Source of the DNA: Andrena cerasifolii
Taxonomy: Eukaryota > Arthropoda > Insecta > Hymenoptera > Andrenidae
DNA length: 64,000 nt
Reading direction: 5' to 3'
NCBI RefSeq assembly: GCF_050908995.1
Contig: NC_135119.1
Coordinates: 5,766,001-5,830,000, forward strand
The notes below the pieces were generated by a model, which searched no databases, was not told the DNA's origin, and worked only from the letters and a program-made list of their open reading frames with translations. Position numbers and translations under genes: made by a program. Shown one piece after another: positions 47,640 through 60,016 of the stretch; the first letter of the stretch is position 1, and each line of letters opens with the position of its first letter.

Positions 47640-49509
47640 GACAAAATAGTATTAGGTGCCGTTGCCTGCAACAGTTAGGTACCTCAAGCCTCCTAAACGA
47701 TTCTAAATTTCCCGGGAAATTATATTGTCGCTGGGAAGCATAATTTTTTATACCTGCACACAGGAGTGCCCCTCCCGCATTTATGTTTCTTAGGTTTAAC
47801 AACACATGACAAAAACGGTACTTAAACAAACATATTCCTTCGAGTTTATCAGAGTTTTATTATTGTTCAATGGTGAATCCATCCTAAATAAAAACGGGTC
47901 CCACACATTACGTTACTGTATATTGAACGCAGGGTACAAGCAAGGTGCAATTTAATTACTCTTTTGCATGATTGACCAAACTTTCCTCGTGTATCGTCGA
48001 ATCCTAACGGATACTGAATGCGCATACATCCACATGCGTGCACACGATTCCCGCGGTTTTACTTTTATTTTCACAGTTGAACAAGCACTGGAATATTCTC
48101 TCCCTATCCGCCGACAAACCGACGGGGGAAAAAATAAATCAAACGAATAGGTACCGCCAGATGAAAAGTTTCCAAATAGCGAAAAGTGGACACTTTAATT
48201 CTTCCATTACAATGACTGTCAATCCCCCGAACGCGTTTTCGCGTTAGCGAAGCTCCCATAGCGGCGAATAAATATCCTTCGCGAAACTCTTTTGTGATAC
48301 CCACACGTTTTTATCAACGGGTCATCACTGTCTGGAAATAAAAGTGTATAGCTGTACGGCTACGGATTAATAGACCACAGCGCGAGAGCTCTTCTGCAAG
48401 TTTTCCCTGCGACTCACCTTCGCTGAGCACTTACGAAAATACGTATAACTTATACGCGTACTTACGTACACTTTTACAGCCGACTCTGGTCGCTTCATTT
48501 TTTAATGGCCAATTCTTAACGAATGAACATTGTTAATTGATTGCACACAATGCTTCACTTTGTTAAGTACTATGTATTTTATCATAATACATAGTACCGA
48601 TGGGAATGAATATTAAAATCATTTTAATTTTTAGAAAATAATTCTGTTTGCACGTGTTATTTACTTTAGCAAAATTAACTTCTTTTCAATGCTACGTGTG
48701 TATTTTGTGAAAGGATATAAACAGTTTGCAGTGACATAATAAGTTTAAGAGACATTTTTCGGACAAAATGCATAATACAGTAACAGAGAAGTTTTTTAGG
48801 AGAGCGATGTAATATTTACGACGTGTACATGTGTGAGGAACAAATATGTGGCTTGCGTTCAGATAAAAAGAGTAATAGATCCATGTTTATGCCAAGTCCT
48901 TTGCCCAGCTTTTCAGAGACCAAATGGTAGAATATTCTTTATTGCTCTTTAGAGTCCACTCTCTGATATTAACTTCTCTAAAGAGCTTGATAACAAAAGA
49001 AAAATGTCTATGTTTTACGCATGAAATAAACGTTGACTATGTACGCCAGGAAATATCGTACCATTTAAACGTACTGATTATTTACCTAACTCTAATCAGA
49101 GCGATGAGTACATACAATTTTGTTCCATCAGGAACGAGTGATCGTGATGTTCAAACATTCATGCGTTTGCACAATCTGCTCGTCAGTACATAATTTAACT
49201 TGTTACATTTATTGCATACTAGCTTTATGCTTCGGCTTCGCTTGGATTTTAAATACTGATTTTATAAAAAAAATTTCATTTATTTTCTTGGTGAAAATGG
49301 TCACATTCATCTGGATTAGCTAGGCATAATGAGCTGGGGCACATTTCGTGACCCCAGACAGAGAAGCATACAAACATTTGCTGCATTATATATTAAGATG
49401 ATGAGATGTCACTTGCATTCCTAAAGAAGGCAATAAATAGTCGTTATAAATAAGCTAAATTTCGTAACTCTCGTTCATTTCTAGATACATACAGTAAATT
49501 GAAACGTAC
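47640..49509. other. Long stretch without recognised genes
   Basis: Short frames only; 47968-48300 is GC-richer on both strands but carries no recognisable domain. No paired element ends seen. Confidence 0.45.
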
Positions 49510-49513
49510 TTAA

Positions 49514-50239
49514 GGGGAGATTGCGGTCTAGAGCCCCCCAAAAATAGGTGATATTTAGGAATTAATTAAAGGGAAACTACTATACATAATTTAATGTGAC
49601 TTTTTGTATTGTATTAAGAATGTCTTAAGCTACAGAAATATATTTTTTGTTTTATAATTAATCGTTACAGACGACAGTGGGGAGTCATTAAAGTCAAGGC
49701 GTCAAAAAATTGATCCAAATCGGTGGGACCTGTATCCCCAAAAGTTATTATCCGAGTCGACTGAAACTATTTTTATTTTGAAGAATATACTTCTGGCTAG
49801 GGGGAAACCAGAAAAAATACAAAAAATTGAAAATTTATATTTAAAAAAAAAATATAAGAAAAATATAGGGAAAAAGTAATTTCAAACTTCAAGTGTCATT
49901 ATTTTCTAAACAATGTCATTTTTGTAATTTTTTTTAGTTTCGCCTCGTAGCCGGAAGTATATTCTTCAAAATAAAAAAAGTTTCAGTCGAATCGGATAAT
50001 AACTTTTGGAGATACAGGTCCCACCGTTTTGAGAACACTGTTTCGAGAAAAACGCGTTTAAAGTTTTACGTGGGCGTCGAGTGGCCGGGTGTTACCCATG
50101 CATTTGCTGCTACTCAAATGCCTATAACTTCGGGAATTTTACGAGTTTCAACAAATCCTTTTAAACACGCATTCCTAAAAGGTTGAGCATTCGAAAAATG
50201 AAATAAAAAAAAAATCGACTTTTAGACCGGAACCTCCCC
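49514..50239. mobile_element. TTAA-flanked palindromic element (family B)
   Basis: GGGGAGATTGCGGTCTAGA on the left and, reversed, GGGGAGGTTCCGGTCTAAAA on the right, with TTAA at 49510-49513 and 50240-50243. The arms mirror each other through GTGGGACCTGTATC(C/T)CCAAAAG, TTATTATCCGA and GAAGTATATTCTTCAAAATA. 726 bp; a different family from A but with the same architecture and target. Confidence 0.9.
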
Positions 50240-50243
50240 TTAA

Positions 50244-51750
50244 TGGGGATAACTATATAAACCATACGTAGGGTCTATTATGTTTTAACAAGAAAACATT
50301 GCTTATAAAGTCTACAGTAACTGATATATGAAATTCTAATAAATCTTGTGTTACATATTCGTTCTTTTATTGCTCTCAGCAATTACTATTCATTAGTATT
50401 GCTAGTTAATACAACTACAATTCAAACAGTCGCTTCTCTTATTAGTTGTGAAAATTGAAATGTTAACAGAACCTCAAAGTAGAGGCCATAAACGTATGCA
50501 CAATGGATTTGAAAAGATTTCATCTTAACTTGGCTTTCTTGGCCATTATGCAAATTACGTTTCTCAAAATTCTTGAAGATACTCAGCTACCGCTTCCCGT
50601 AAAGTCCTGGATTATCGTCGGTGAGATCTCTAAAATCGTAGAGCTTCAAATCTGATCCATCCTCTCTATACGTAACCGTATTCTACCTCGATCCATTTCC
50701 CTGATCTCCACTTATCTATCTCTAAGTCTTACTCGCACAAAGTCACTTCGCTTCTACCCTGAACCATTTTTCCAATCTCCACTTATCTACAGTTAACTCT
50801 TGCCTTAAAGTTTCCGCGGTATTGACCCAACAGAGGAAAACAAATGCAGGTTTCAAGATTTCATTTTAATCTGACTTTATCTTTACACTAAACAGTGACC
50901 TGCAAAATTCAGCGTGTAAGAAGGAAAGCATATGTTTCGAACACTTTGTTTATAATCACAAAACATTGTTTTGGAAATATCAGTGTTGCTTTTGTTACGA
51001 GTGACATTTGTTGACACTTTGAGTGGCGCAAGGTATAGCGAAATGCTTTTTCGAGTCAGTGAAAAATCAGGAAAATCTCATCAACCTATTCGTGATACTT
51101 TCATGAAGATCTAATATAAAGTACAGAAATTAAAATTGTCAGTAACAATTCAAGGGTCCGATGCAATAAGGGGACTAGCGCTCGAAATTGAAAAAAATTT
51201 ATTGTCCAAACGCTAAAAAAAGACTGGAAAATTAAATTTTATTAAATTGTATTTTAAAAAATATAGTGTTGTAAAGCTCGTCACGACACATATTTTTTCT
51301 GTTTACAGTTTGTTTATCCAATCATTACTATTCGAGCTAAAAATTATAAACAAAAAATTGTTCATCGTCCAATGTCATTATTTCTTTAAACATAAATTGT
51401 GATAACTTGAGTAAATATTAACAGATCGTTATGAGACTTAAAACAGAACTTCAGAAAACTCTAGCGAAGCCGCAAAATGTATGCACAGAACCCTTATGTT
51501 GAAAAATGTAATAATATTTAATTAAAAAGTAATACTGTACAAAACTCATGTTTTTCAACGTTCGCCGTTAAAAAATAACGAGGCAATTTTGAGGTACATA
51601 TAACTTGCTGCATCAAAGTTTTTCCTTAATATACAAGAAAGATTTTCACCAATTTTCACACTGATTAATAAATAATTGTAAAAGATATGACGATATATAT
51701 AAATCTTGCGCGCCACCAACTGTCAGCAGCCATGTATAATGCACTACTTA
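50244..51750. other. AT-rich stretch, nothing recognised
   Basis: No frames of note. Two similar CTCCACTTATCTA motifs occur near 50707 and 50778. No paired element ends found. Confidence 0.45.
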
Positions 51751-52018
51751 CAAGGGATGATCCCGAACCCGAAAATTCAAAAAATTCTGAAACTTTGTGA
51801 ATATGTAGGGGATTTCCTTCTGATTACAGCGCAATTTTTATTTGCTGCCCAACTTCACTCGAAGGGGGTGAAATTAACCCCCGAAAATTCGGCTATTTTC
51901 CGATTTTGTATTATAACTTGCGAAATGTAAGAGATAGAAAAAAAGTTTCAAGACAAAAGTTACTTCTCTTAATTAGATCTATCATTTGGCAAAAAATTAT
52001 TTTACAGTTCACGAGTTA
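51751..52018. mobile_element. Truncated MITE, CAAGGGA...CCCGAACCCG type (copy 2)
   Basis: Matches 27855-28120 closely from CAAGGGATGATCCCGAACCC through AATTAGATCTATCATTTGGC and CAGTTCACGAGTTAT, then stops; the mirrored right arm of copy 1 is absent and the transposase-like tail begins at once. Confidence 0.85.
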
Positions 52019-52020
52019 TT

Positions 52021-52128
52021 ACGATAAAAAAAGGACCTAAATGTGACTGGGTAAAAACTACTTGTTGCAGAAAGTGGGTCCACGAAGACTGCGTAGAGAT
52101 TGGAGACTGTTTAGTTTGTAAGAAATAG
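52021..52128 (+). pseudogene. Cys/His-rich C-terminal tail, transposase-like
   Basis: A frame ending in TAG at 52126 reads CDWVKTTCCRKWVHEDCVEI then GDCLVCKK. The C..CC..KW.H..C....C..C pattern is that of a PHD-like zinc finger. Such fingers close many insect pogo/Tigger-type DDE transposases, and also occur in chromatin proteins. Only the last ~35 codons remain because the frame runs back into the truncated MITE at 52018. About 350 bp downstream a TA-flanked terminus (reversed: GGGTAACTCGTGGTAACATG) ends at 52475, which suits the 3' UTR and right end of one decayed transposon. Function beyond the finger motif is inference. Confidence 0.5.
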
Positions 52129-52475
52129 CTATTTTTTCAAATAAATTTTACGTTTCATTGACTTCAAATATTTATTATTAATTACTAATAGTTTGAACAG
52201 TTTAAAATATTGTTGATTCCCAAAAATTTGAGTGGTTTGTTCGCACTTCATAGCTTGTGGCATATTTACCCACCATTTGGGTAATATACCACTTTTGAGG
52301 ACTTTTATATTTGTACGTCTCTTATTGAACTATACAATTTGCATATCTCTACTTATTAGTCAATACACAGAATTAGTTACACTTTCATATGGTTTTATCT
52401 TTTTCCCTGTATCTACTTATACCTGTGAATTATCGCGTTTCAAAGTTAACTGTGGCATGTTACCACGAGTTACCC
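52129..52475 (+). mobile_element. Putative transposon 3' region and right terminus
   Basis: Ends in CATGTTACCACGAGTTACCC followed by TATA. Within it, GTGGCATATTTACCC and GGGTAATATACCAC repeat the terminal motif near 52255-52295, as expected for subterminal transposase-binding sites. No left terminus is present. Confidence 0.45.
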
Positions 52476-52479
52476 TATA

Positions 52480-53160
52480 CGAACAAAAAAATCCCTAACT
52501 TTGCCTTTTGTTAGTGGCTTCAGGGTGCGGTCCCCCCTTAATATAAGGTTCTATTCATAGGTAAATGTGCACAACATCTCAATCACGTCATACTTTAAAT
52601 GCCCAGTATTACGCAGTCACCCTATCAGAAAACTAATTTTCTCTCTTGAGCACTTAGAGAACAGTTAAAGAACCAAGTTTCTTTCGAGAGAGATCAACTC
52701 CGAGCAAGTGAATACGTAAATTAATGGCAGCAGTACGCTACAAGAGTTAAGCACTCAATGTACTTACAAACCGAGTCCTGAGTGTCCGCCGACATTATTT
52801 ACATTTAACTAAATTAGTGACTGACTACCTATAGAGGATAGGACATCTGGATTTACGTAAATATGATTATCCGTAAAGCTAATTGTAAGTTAAATTAAAG
52901 TTGCATGATTTCAAAGGGGACATGAGATGGATCAAATGAAATCACTCTAGGCGGAGGGGCTTCGGAGATTTTTATGCTTTTACATGAAACATATATTTAT
53001 CGTGTAACAGGATTGTACGGAGTAAATTATTGCTCGCAACCAAGTGAATCAAATATCCAAATCGGTAGTAAACAGAAGCGGAACAAGTATCGTTATAGAA
53101 GCCTAGAAACACGTTGAAACAATAACAGCCGCAAATTAAACAATGCGCCGCCTCGCGCGC
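52480..53160. other. Stretch without recognised genes
   Basis: No paired ends, tandem repeats or frames of note. Confidence 0.45.
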
Positions 53161-53300
53161 CTAAGTAACCTCAGCGTTCTGGATGGATCGGGGTAGCGCG
53201 TTAGCCACCCGCCTAAACTTAGGCGGCCTAAGTAGCCATGGTGTTCTAAATGGAAGGGATAACGCGTCGGAGGTCCAGCGCATTTGCTCGGGTTTTTGCC
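53160..53300 (+). repeat. Imperfect tandem duplication, possibly SINE-like
   Basis: Two adjacent blocks start CCTAAGTA, share a GTTCT..ATGGA core and end in GGGGTAGCGCGTTAG or GGGATAACGCGTCGG. These resemble tRNA A-box sequences, and the second copy is followed by a G/C-rich arm. I could not build a cloverleaf or find a clear B box, so a tRNA-derived SINE is only a possibility. Confidence 0.35.
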
Positions 53301-55195
53301 CCTCGCACGATACCGAGATCATAATGATGATTACAACACGCACTGCACGAGTATATACCCTATTAGCATTTCTGGTTGGCCCACAGTATCCCCAAGTTGG
53401 GAATTAGTTGGCCATCAAAATGCGAACAGTAAATGCTACTAGGGTATGGTGTATTTGAAGTTTAATAACAATAAAAACAACACCCCTGACTTTAGGGGTT
53501 GACAGAGGGAAAATGTTAGTTTTCAAATTTTTTTTCTTTCTATGTGTCTCTAACCCTACCACTGTGCCAAATTTCAGCATTCTAGGACAACTGAAAGTAC
53601 CTTAGAATTTTTATGATCAGTGAGTCAGTGACGAAATTAGCGTTCTTTGGAGTCGTACAAGTTAAAAAGTGCAAGAGACAGAAGCATGTAATTGTGAAGT
53701 CAGTTTTAGCTTGTAAGCATATAACACAGAAAGTAAATTGAGCCATTTAATCTTTTCCAGTGCAAAGTTATGGGGGGGATCAAAAGTACACTGCGTTCGT
53801 TTCAGTAAAGGGTATGCGGCAGTTAGCTTGGCTCGAACTGGACGACACTGCCGTGGCCCCAGATGTTTGTGTTCCAAATATGAAGAGCGTGGATGCACAC
53901 TCATATTCAAAAGATCTTGAAATCAATTTATAATAGCTGGTACATATTATTTACAAGAATTAGGAAAATTACTACTTATTCTAATACCTACCCTCGGTTT
54001 TAATTTTTCGATAAATATTTAATCAAAAACACACGAATACAAATTATTCACGTCATACGTTGCATCAACAATTCAAAGCATCATACTTTTAAGTCAAACT
54101 CAATTTGTTAAACATTGTCCTAAAAAATGCTTCAAAATATTGTTTCCACTCAGTTGTTCCTTTATCTTAGCAAGTTTGATTTAAACACAATTTGATTTCC
54201 ATTTACAAATATACTACCATTCGTAATTTTCTGTGAAAAATTTAATTTCTATATGTAGTACTTTCATGTTTCCTTCACAACACACTGGATAGTTAAAAGG
54301 GCGTGGAATATTCGTAGTTCTTGTTTAAATCACTCGCGTCAATATCAGATCCGTTTAATAATTTCTATACACTTAACTTCAATGTTTAAAATATTGGTAG
54401 TAAATTATAACATCAAAATATTATTCATATTATGTTTTTCGATGACACAATATTTATAACCAATTTCTAGGATTGAGCTTAAGAATTAAAAACCGTAATA
54501 GTGGAAAATGAGATACTAAATCTTTACTAATATTAAAGCACTAAATAGAATAAAGTATAAAACACTCAGTATATGACATTTTAGCTGAGAAAGCGTATCA
54601 AAGTATGTATGTGTTTATTCTGCGTGTCTTGTAATCGCCTCTTCATTTTTTTTATGTCTATGTACCTATTGCAATTGTTCTGGATCTAAAGAAAAATGCG
54701 TTCGCTGAAAACAGTCAGCTGAAAACCACAACTGCCAGTCAGTTACCCGACACTGACAATGAGGCAAAGAGTACAATGAATGGCTCCAAGGTTCTGCCAT
54801 CTTTTTCTCGTAATAGATATTTGAAAAGAAGTGACACTTATTGTTCTCGCCGCTGTCGTATGTCTTCCCATCGGGAACGAAGTATATAATACACATTAAA
54901 TACAATTTTACCAATAATGGCAAGTAGAGAATATTTCTGATGGAATTGAACTAAATTGTCTCGAAATACATTTTAATTTCAAGCATTGCAAAGAAGGAAA
55001 TAAACTACTACATGGAACCACTCTGCGATCAGATACTAGCTAATAATATAAAATTTAAACATATTGTGTAAATCTATTACCATTTTCTTAATGTGTAGTA
55101 GTCTATGTATCAGGTCATAGATCAGGCAAACTACAGTACAAAAGTAATTCATGCAGGGTGGTGGAAAATGTACTACCTCCTTCGAATTTTTTATT
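53301..55195. other. Long stretch without recognised genes
   Basis: Frames of 60-85 codons near 53660-53920 and 54666-54923 lack recognisable domains. No element ends found. Confidence 0.45.
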
Positions 55196-55197
55196 TT

Positions 55198-55437
55198 TGA
55201 TGATCGACTTTCAAGCAGCAGTGGTCACCGCAGAAGCCAGTTTTTTTAAGAGAACCTTTGAGTGATGGACAATAACTTAGTTATTGATAAATATTTTTAA
55301 ATAAAAAAATTACGATGCACGGTACTAGATGCAATCCTTAAAAGGAAAAAAGATTTTTTGAGAAATGTGTTATAGCTTTTGAGTAAAAAATTTCCAAGGA
55401 CCACTCTTTTTTCGGCCTCCTGACTGAGCATGACCCC
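55198..55437. mobile_element. Relic right arm of a TTAA family A relative
   Basis: CAGCAGTGGTCACCGCAGAA corresponds to the GCAGTGCTCACCGCAAAA block of family A, followed in order by a TGGATGTCGCT-like block, an A-rich block and CTGACTGAGCATGACCCC before TTAA (55438-55441). Only the right half is present, at much lower similarity than copies 1-3. Confidence 0.65.
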
Positions 55438-55441
55438 TTAA

Positions 55442-57034
55442 CCCCTTGAAATTACGAGGTGTGTAATTTCAAGCTTCTGTTCGACAGTGTATATTCCACA
55501 CACAAATTGAAACCTTTCAATACACCCATTTATTTTAGCCAATAAAATGAAGGATTCATTAAATAACGCCTGATAATAAAACACATACTTTATCATATGT
55601 GTTGAATGTAAGTCCCTTGGATCGCTATATGTACCTACATATTTGAAATTAATGAAGTACAGCTGCGTTGCATTTTGCATATGCCACTGGTTAATGGAAG
55701 CACTGTAGGTAACTAAGTAGTGTGAACTGATTTAATCACGAGCACTTGCAAAATGTCGATTATGTATTTAGAACCTTAGCCGGGGTGAACAATGTTCATT
55801 GTTCGCTGAACATGTGCCTTGTGTACTAAAGGATAAACATGTAACTAACAAATCTTTATTAGAAGCATAAATTGTATAGCTCTATTAGAGATATAGTTTA
55901 GTTCACAGGAAATGAAATACATCTGTACCAATCAAGGGCGTCCGCAGACTTCTTTCCAGAGGGGGGGGGGGGGGCGACTTTGAGGTGACGATAAAGACGA
56001 ATATATTAATGAAAAAACAACCCTGCTGATGACATCGCCGAATCGGATCATGAAACACACGGTACGAATGGAGTAGCCCTCTTGCTTTTTTTAACCCATT
56101 CTATAGTGCCAATATAATTAAAAATTTGAAATCAAAATTTATAAATATTCACTTTTTTAGTATAAACTTAATAAAGATCGGTTTTTAAAATAAGCGATTT
56201 GAGATATTATTTCGAAAGGGACCGGTGACCGATCGAGATGACGTTTGGGGGGAGGGCTGGGGAGGGGGTATACATATATATAATTTATTTTGAAAGTATA
56301 TATAAAAGTACTAACGCCATATCCCTTAGGAGACGGAGGTGGCATCTCCTTTTAATCGAAACGCCATATTTTTGCAGTTTTGGATGGTTTCCGTAAAAGC
56401 AAATAACGTTTACTTGAATTCCTTTTTTGCATTTGTTTTTTAGTAAGTAGATGAAACATCTTAAAACGTAAAGTAAAGTAAAACACAATTTACACAAACG
56501 TATTGTGAACTAAAAATCATTCTACTTGTTCCCTTCAATGGTCTCCAAAAATATGGTTTCCACAAAAAAGTGATTAATTTGCAGTGAGAATATTTCGACT
56601 TATTTTTTCACAAAGAAATAACTTTTCTCTCACGGTTGTACTGTCATTAAGGGACCACTTTATATGAAGCTCCATAGATTTCAATGTAAGTGGGGCAGAG
56701 AAGAAGGTGACGGAAAATTTAGACTTAAACCACAAAATCGATATGTTAGCTTTAATGCTTTAAGGTACAGCCGTCCCTATCACATTTAGAACCCTCTTAA
56801 AACCCCTCGGCACACATTTATAGGCTTTATAAAGGAAATTTTATCAAACACTCCTCCCAGTTTAATCTAGTGCAACTTTACCTGGAAACAACATTTTGAA
56901 CAACGAATGGTTTCCATTTTTAGCAATTTTTTTAGTAAAGATGAACAAAATGTAGTGTGTCGGTATACCACCCTTCATAACTACACGGATACTTAAAGGT
57001 TCTCGGAAAAATGTAAAATATCTAACATACATAC
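55442..57034. other. Stretch without recognised genes; poly-G and G-rich tracts
   Basis: Contains a 14-base poly-G at 55961-55974 and a G-rich tract near 56246-56270. No frames of note or paired ends. Confidence 0.5.
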
Positions 57035-57585
57035 CAGGGTGGCTCTTATTTTCGACATTTGAATTTTCTTCGGGGCACCCTCAAGAATAGTTTCAAATAA
57101 TTATTATCTTTTTCGCATATTTCGGTATATGCCCCCTCTTAAATGTTTAAAAAATAGTCCTCGAAAATAAAAATTCCATTTTTTTTTGTTTGCCTTAATA
57201 AATAAAAAGTGTTCTAGAAGCATTTAAACTTTCAAAATTTGAGGAATAAAAGTTTTTTTTTAGTTTTTCGGACTTTTTCCGAAAACTGTTGGTCGCACAA
57301 GAAAAAGTAATAGAACATAAAAGATGCTCCTTGTCCGGATCTACAACTTTTGTTTGATATATTTTCTTATTTAATTAATAACTTGGAGAATATTCTATAA
57401 AATCTACTTCGCGAGCTGTTAAATAATGATTTAAATGTTTGAGGGCCCAGGGGCACCCTTTCCCTTTATCCGATCGAGCTCAAATTTTACACGGATTTTT
57501 TAAAATTATTTGTAACTATTCTGGTGGGTGCCCCGAAGGGAATCATGAAAAAAATTTTTACCAAGAGTAAATAACAGCCACCCTG
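57035..57585. mobile_element. Inverted-end element, CAGGGTGGCT type
   Basis: CAGGGTGGCTCTTATTT on the left mirrors AAATAACAGCCACCCTG on the right; further inside, CTTCGGGGCACCC and GAATAGTT..AAATAATT are also inverted. The right end runs straight into a CA microsatellite, so the target duplication cannot be read. 551 bp, non-coding. Confidence 0.8.
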
Positions 57586-57640
57586 ACACACACACATAGA
57601 CACACACGCACACGTACACGCACGCACCGTGCGCGAACAC
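57586..57640. repeat. Imperfect (CA)n microsatellite
   Basis: CA/CG dinucleotides interrupted by TAGA and GTA, abutting the preceding transposon. Confidence 0.85.
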
Positions 57641-59268
57641 ACCATTTTTAAATAACTTTATGAAGGATTGTTAATTTTACATATTGGTAAGATTAAAGTG
57701 GATTGACTGAGGCGTGTCAGATACCCGACTGGCGAAGAAACAAAAGAGACCCGTAGAGGCGACAACGGGCGATCAGCGCGACAGTGGCGTGAGTTAAGTA
57801 GTACTCTTCTCTTGTGCCTTATATTTACCTTATTTTATTCGTTTCAATGTGTTAATAAATTTTTTTCATTATTTGCGATCCTGTGCATTAGCCATTAAAA
57901 AAAAAGAATCCTCCATTTATATCGCCAGTTTATTACAGTTGGTTAAATAGCGATGGTATTGAATGACAAAAATATTTATTAATAATGGCAATACAAAGGT
58001 TAGAACGCAAGTGAAACGCAAATGTCACTGAAAAGGAGTGATTTCTATGTAACACTAACTCACGCCAGCTCTTCATCTACGTTGTTGTGCACTTATAACA
58101 TTACCTATGTGTAATTAGAATTTAGGTATTTCTGAATGTTTAGTTCAGTGTGACTCATTCAATTCAAACAAGTACGAGAGTAAGACGTAGACGTTAAACT
58201 GACTCGGATCAGGGTTTCACAGGACAAATGAACGGAAACTATCAATTTTAAAAAAAATTATCGATAGAAAAGCATGCTATAAAATTAGCAAAATTAGGCT
58301 TCTCGACCAAGCATTCTGTAGTTAGGACCAACGTTTTAAAATTCATGATGCATGACATGGTTACGAAACTTTTACACATGGGCAGTTTTTCTTCTGATAG
58401 TGATTTATGCAATCAAGACGGGCCATCGTTAACAACCCTTTAACGCTGAGTGCCTTTGTGACTAATACGCATTAAGAAGTAAGGCTTGTACATGTGTACC
58501 CTCATTTTCATTCTAAATGCAACTAGAAAGAACTTGATTGAAACCGGGGACACAACAGCTGTGACCTGTTTTTGTATTTCACTTCGAATTTACATTCTGC
58601 AGCCAATGAAGGAAGAAATCGAAAATTCTTTAACACAAAAACCTTGTTGCAAATAGAAATCAATGTACGCAGGTTGAAACTATTTTAAGTAGGGATGTTA
58701 TAAATATTTTGTAGAGTTGCTTCCGGCGGGTACCTATATGTATATTATAATGAAATTATTAAAAATTAGGAGAGGAACTATATATTTATTTAGCAGATGT
58801 AAATACAGCAAAAATATAATATGTAGAAAAAATACTTTTAATATAAGGGGCAATCTAAGAAAAAATAATTATTATGCACTCTGCAAAGAAACAGGTATTA
58901 AAATAAAGCAAGGGAAAGTATGACATCTTCAAGAGTTATGAAATGAAAGATTATTAAAAAAGATATTAATTTCATTAAGAGTATCTACATTAAATTCACA
59001 TGATACGAAAGATGAAGTAACTGAAAAGTTTGATATTTGCAAAGAAATATTTCACCAAAATTAAATTGCATACATCTACATGTGTAATTATACTAGAAAT
59101 AAGAAAATTTTTGTTTTTTTTTATTTCAGGGAAGAACTGGGGCCACCATTACAATCGCAAATTTGCAACTCCGGCGCGCGAGTCTTAACGAACGTGTTCA
59201 TATATCTCCATTTCTACCGAACACTTTGTAACGAAAAAATTAATTTTTATTGTTTGAACGTGAACTAA
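57641..59268. other. Stretch without recognised genes
   Basis: A GC-richer part near 57700-57800 is followed by AT-rich DNA. No frames with recognisable features and no element ends. Confidence 0.45.
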
Positions 59269-59269
59269 A

Positions 59270-59366
59270 ATACCCTGAAAGTTTGGAAAAGATCCGCTTA
59301 ACAGTTTCTTAGAAAAAAATTCCCAAGGATCACCTTATTCCTAGCATCCTAAACAGGGCTTCCCCC
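59270..59366. mobile_element. Older relic of a TTAA family A-type right end
   Basis: CCCAAGGATCACCTTATTCC, then CATCCTAAACAGGGCTTCCCCC before TTAA (59367-59370), parallels TTCCAAGGACCACTCTTTTT and the CTGACTGAGCATGACCCC end of the 55198 relic. An orphan AGTCTCCCC-TA end of the TA-element type lies just downstream at about 59414. Confidence 0.45.
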
Positions 59367-59463
59367 TTAAAGGGAATTAGTCAACTAACCTCGTTAGTCG
59401 ACTAGCCCCAGTCTCCCCTACCTATTATACATATTACAGTCATCCATCTTCAACTATAAATAT

Positions 59464-59745
59464 TGTTGCGAGCACCGGGTATAGGCCCGTGCATTGCCTG
59501 CTGGCGCTCGTAGCTGAAGACAGAAGAAGGTCAGCCCTCTCGAAGAGGACGCTCAGCTATGGACAAGAAGACGGTCTTCTAGCATAACGCCATCGCAGTC
59601 GGACGTGTAGGGCTTAGCCTGTATCATTGTGTATCTATAGCCTGTCTCCTATGTACCAAATATAGTTGTGTCGTGTGTGCGTCCGTCTAATTATTCTACT
59701 CCTTTGCGTCGGGGTGGCCTGCGATGAAAACAACCCGGCGCAACA
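59464..59745. mobile_element. Solo LTR, 282 bp, with ATAT duplication
   Basis: Begins TGTTGCGAGCACC and ends CCGGCGCAACA, giving the TG...CA ends of an LTR with a short TGTTGCG/CGCAACA inverted terminus. The 4-bp direct repeat ATAT flanks it (59460-59463, 59746-59749); 4-bp duplications are usual for Ty3/gypsy-type insertions. No internal retroelement sequence is adjacent, so recombination between two LTRs has probably removed it. More GC-rich than the flanks. Confidence 0.85.
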
Positions 59746-60016
59746 ATATTTTCGTTTTAATACAGTTTTGATTATTATTATCATTATTATTATTATTTAT
59801 TGATGTCGTCGATAAATTCGCAGTTATTATAAAGTTATCAATAGTCGTTGGTAACGACTACTACAAAAGAAGAAGCAGCTTAAAACAGTCTGGTTTGCAC
59901 AACTACGAGAGCTCTCAACAGACTATTGCGAGTTTAACAGCGTCGTCAGTTTGGATTTTCCAAGTATCATTGATAGCCGACCATAGTGTTTTCCTGTTTC
60001 ATTTCGTTGTGCTTAC

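Noticed and set aside
47410..47829. 139-codon minus-strand frame, among the longest in the window
   Set aside because: It runs straight through a small MITE (47498-47635) and has no recognisable domain, so length alone is not evidence.
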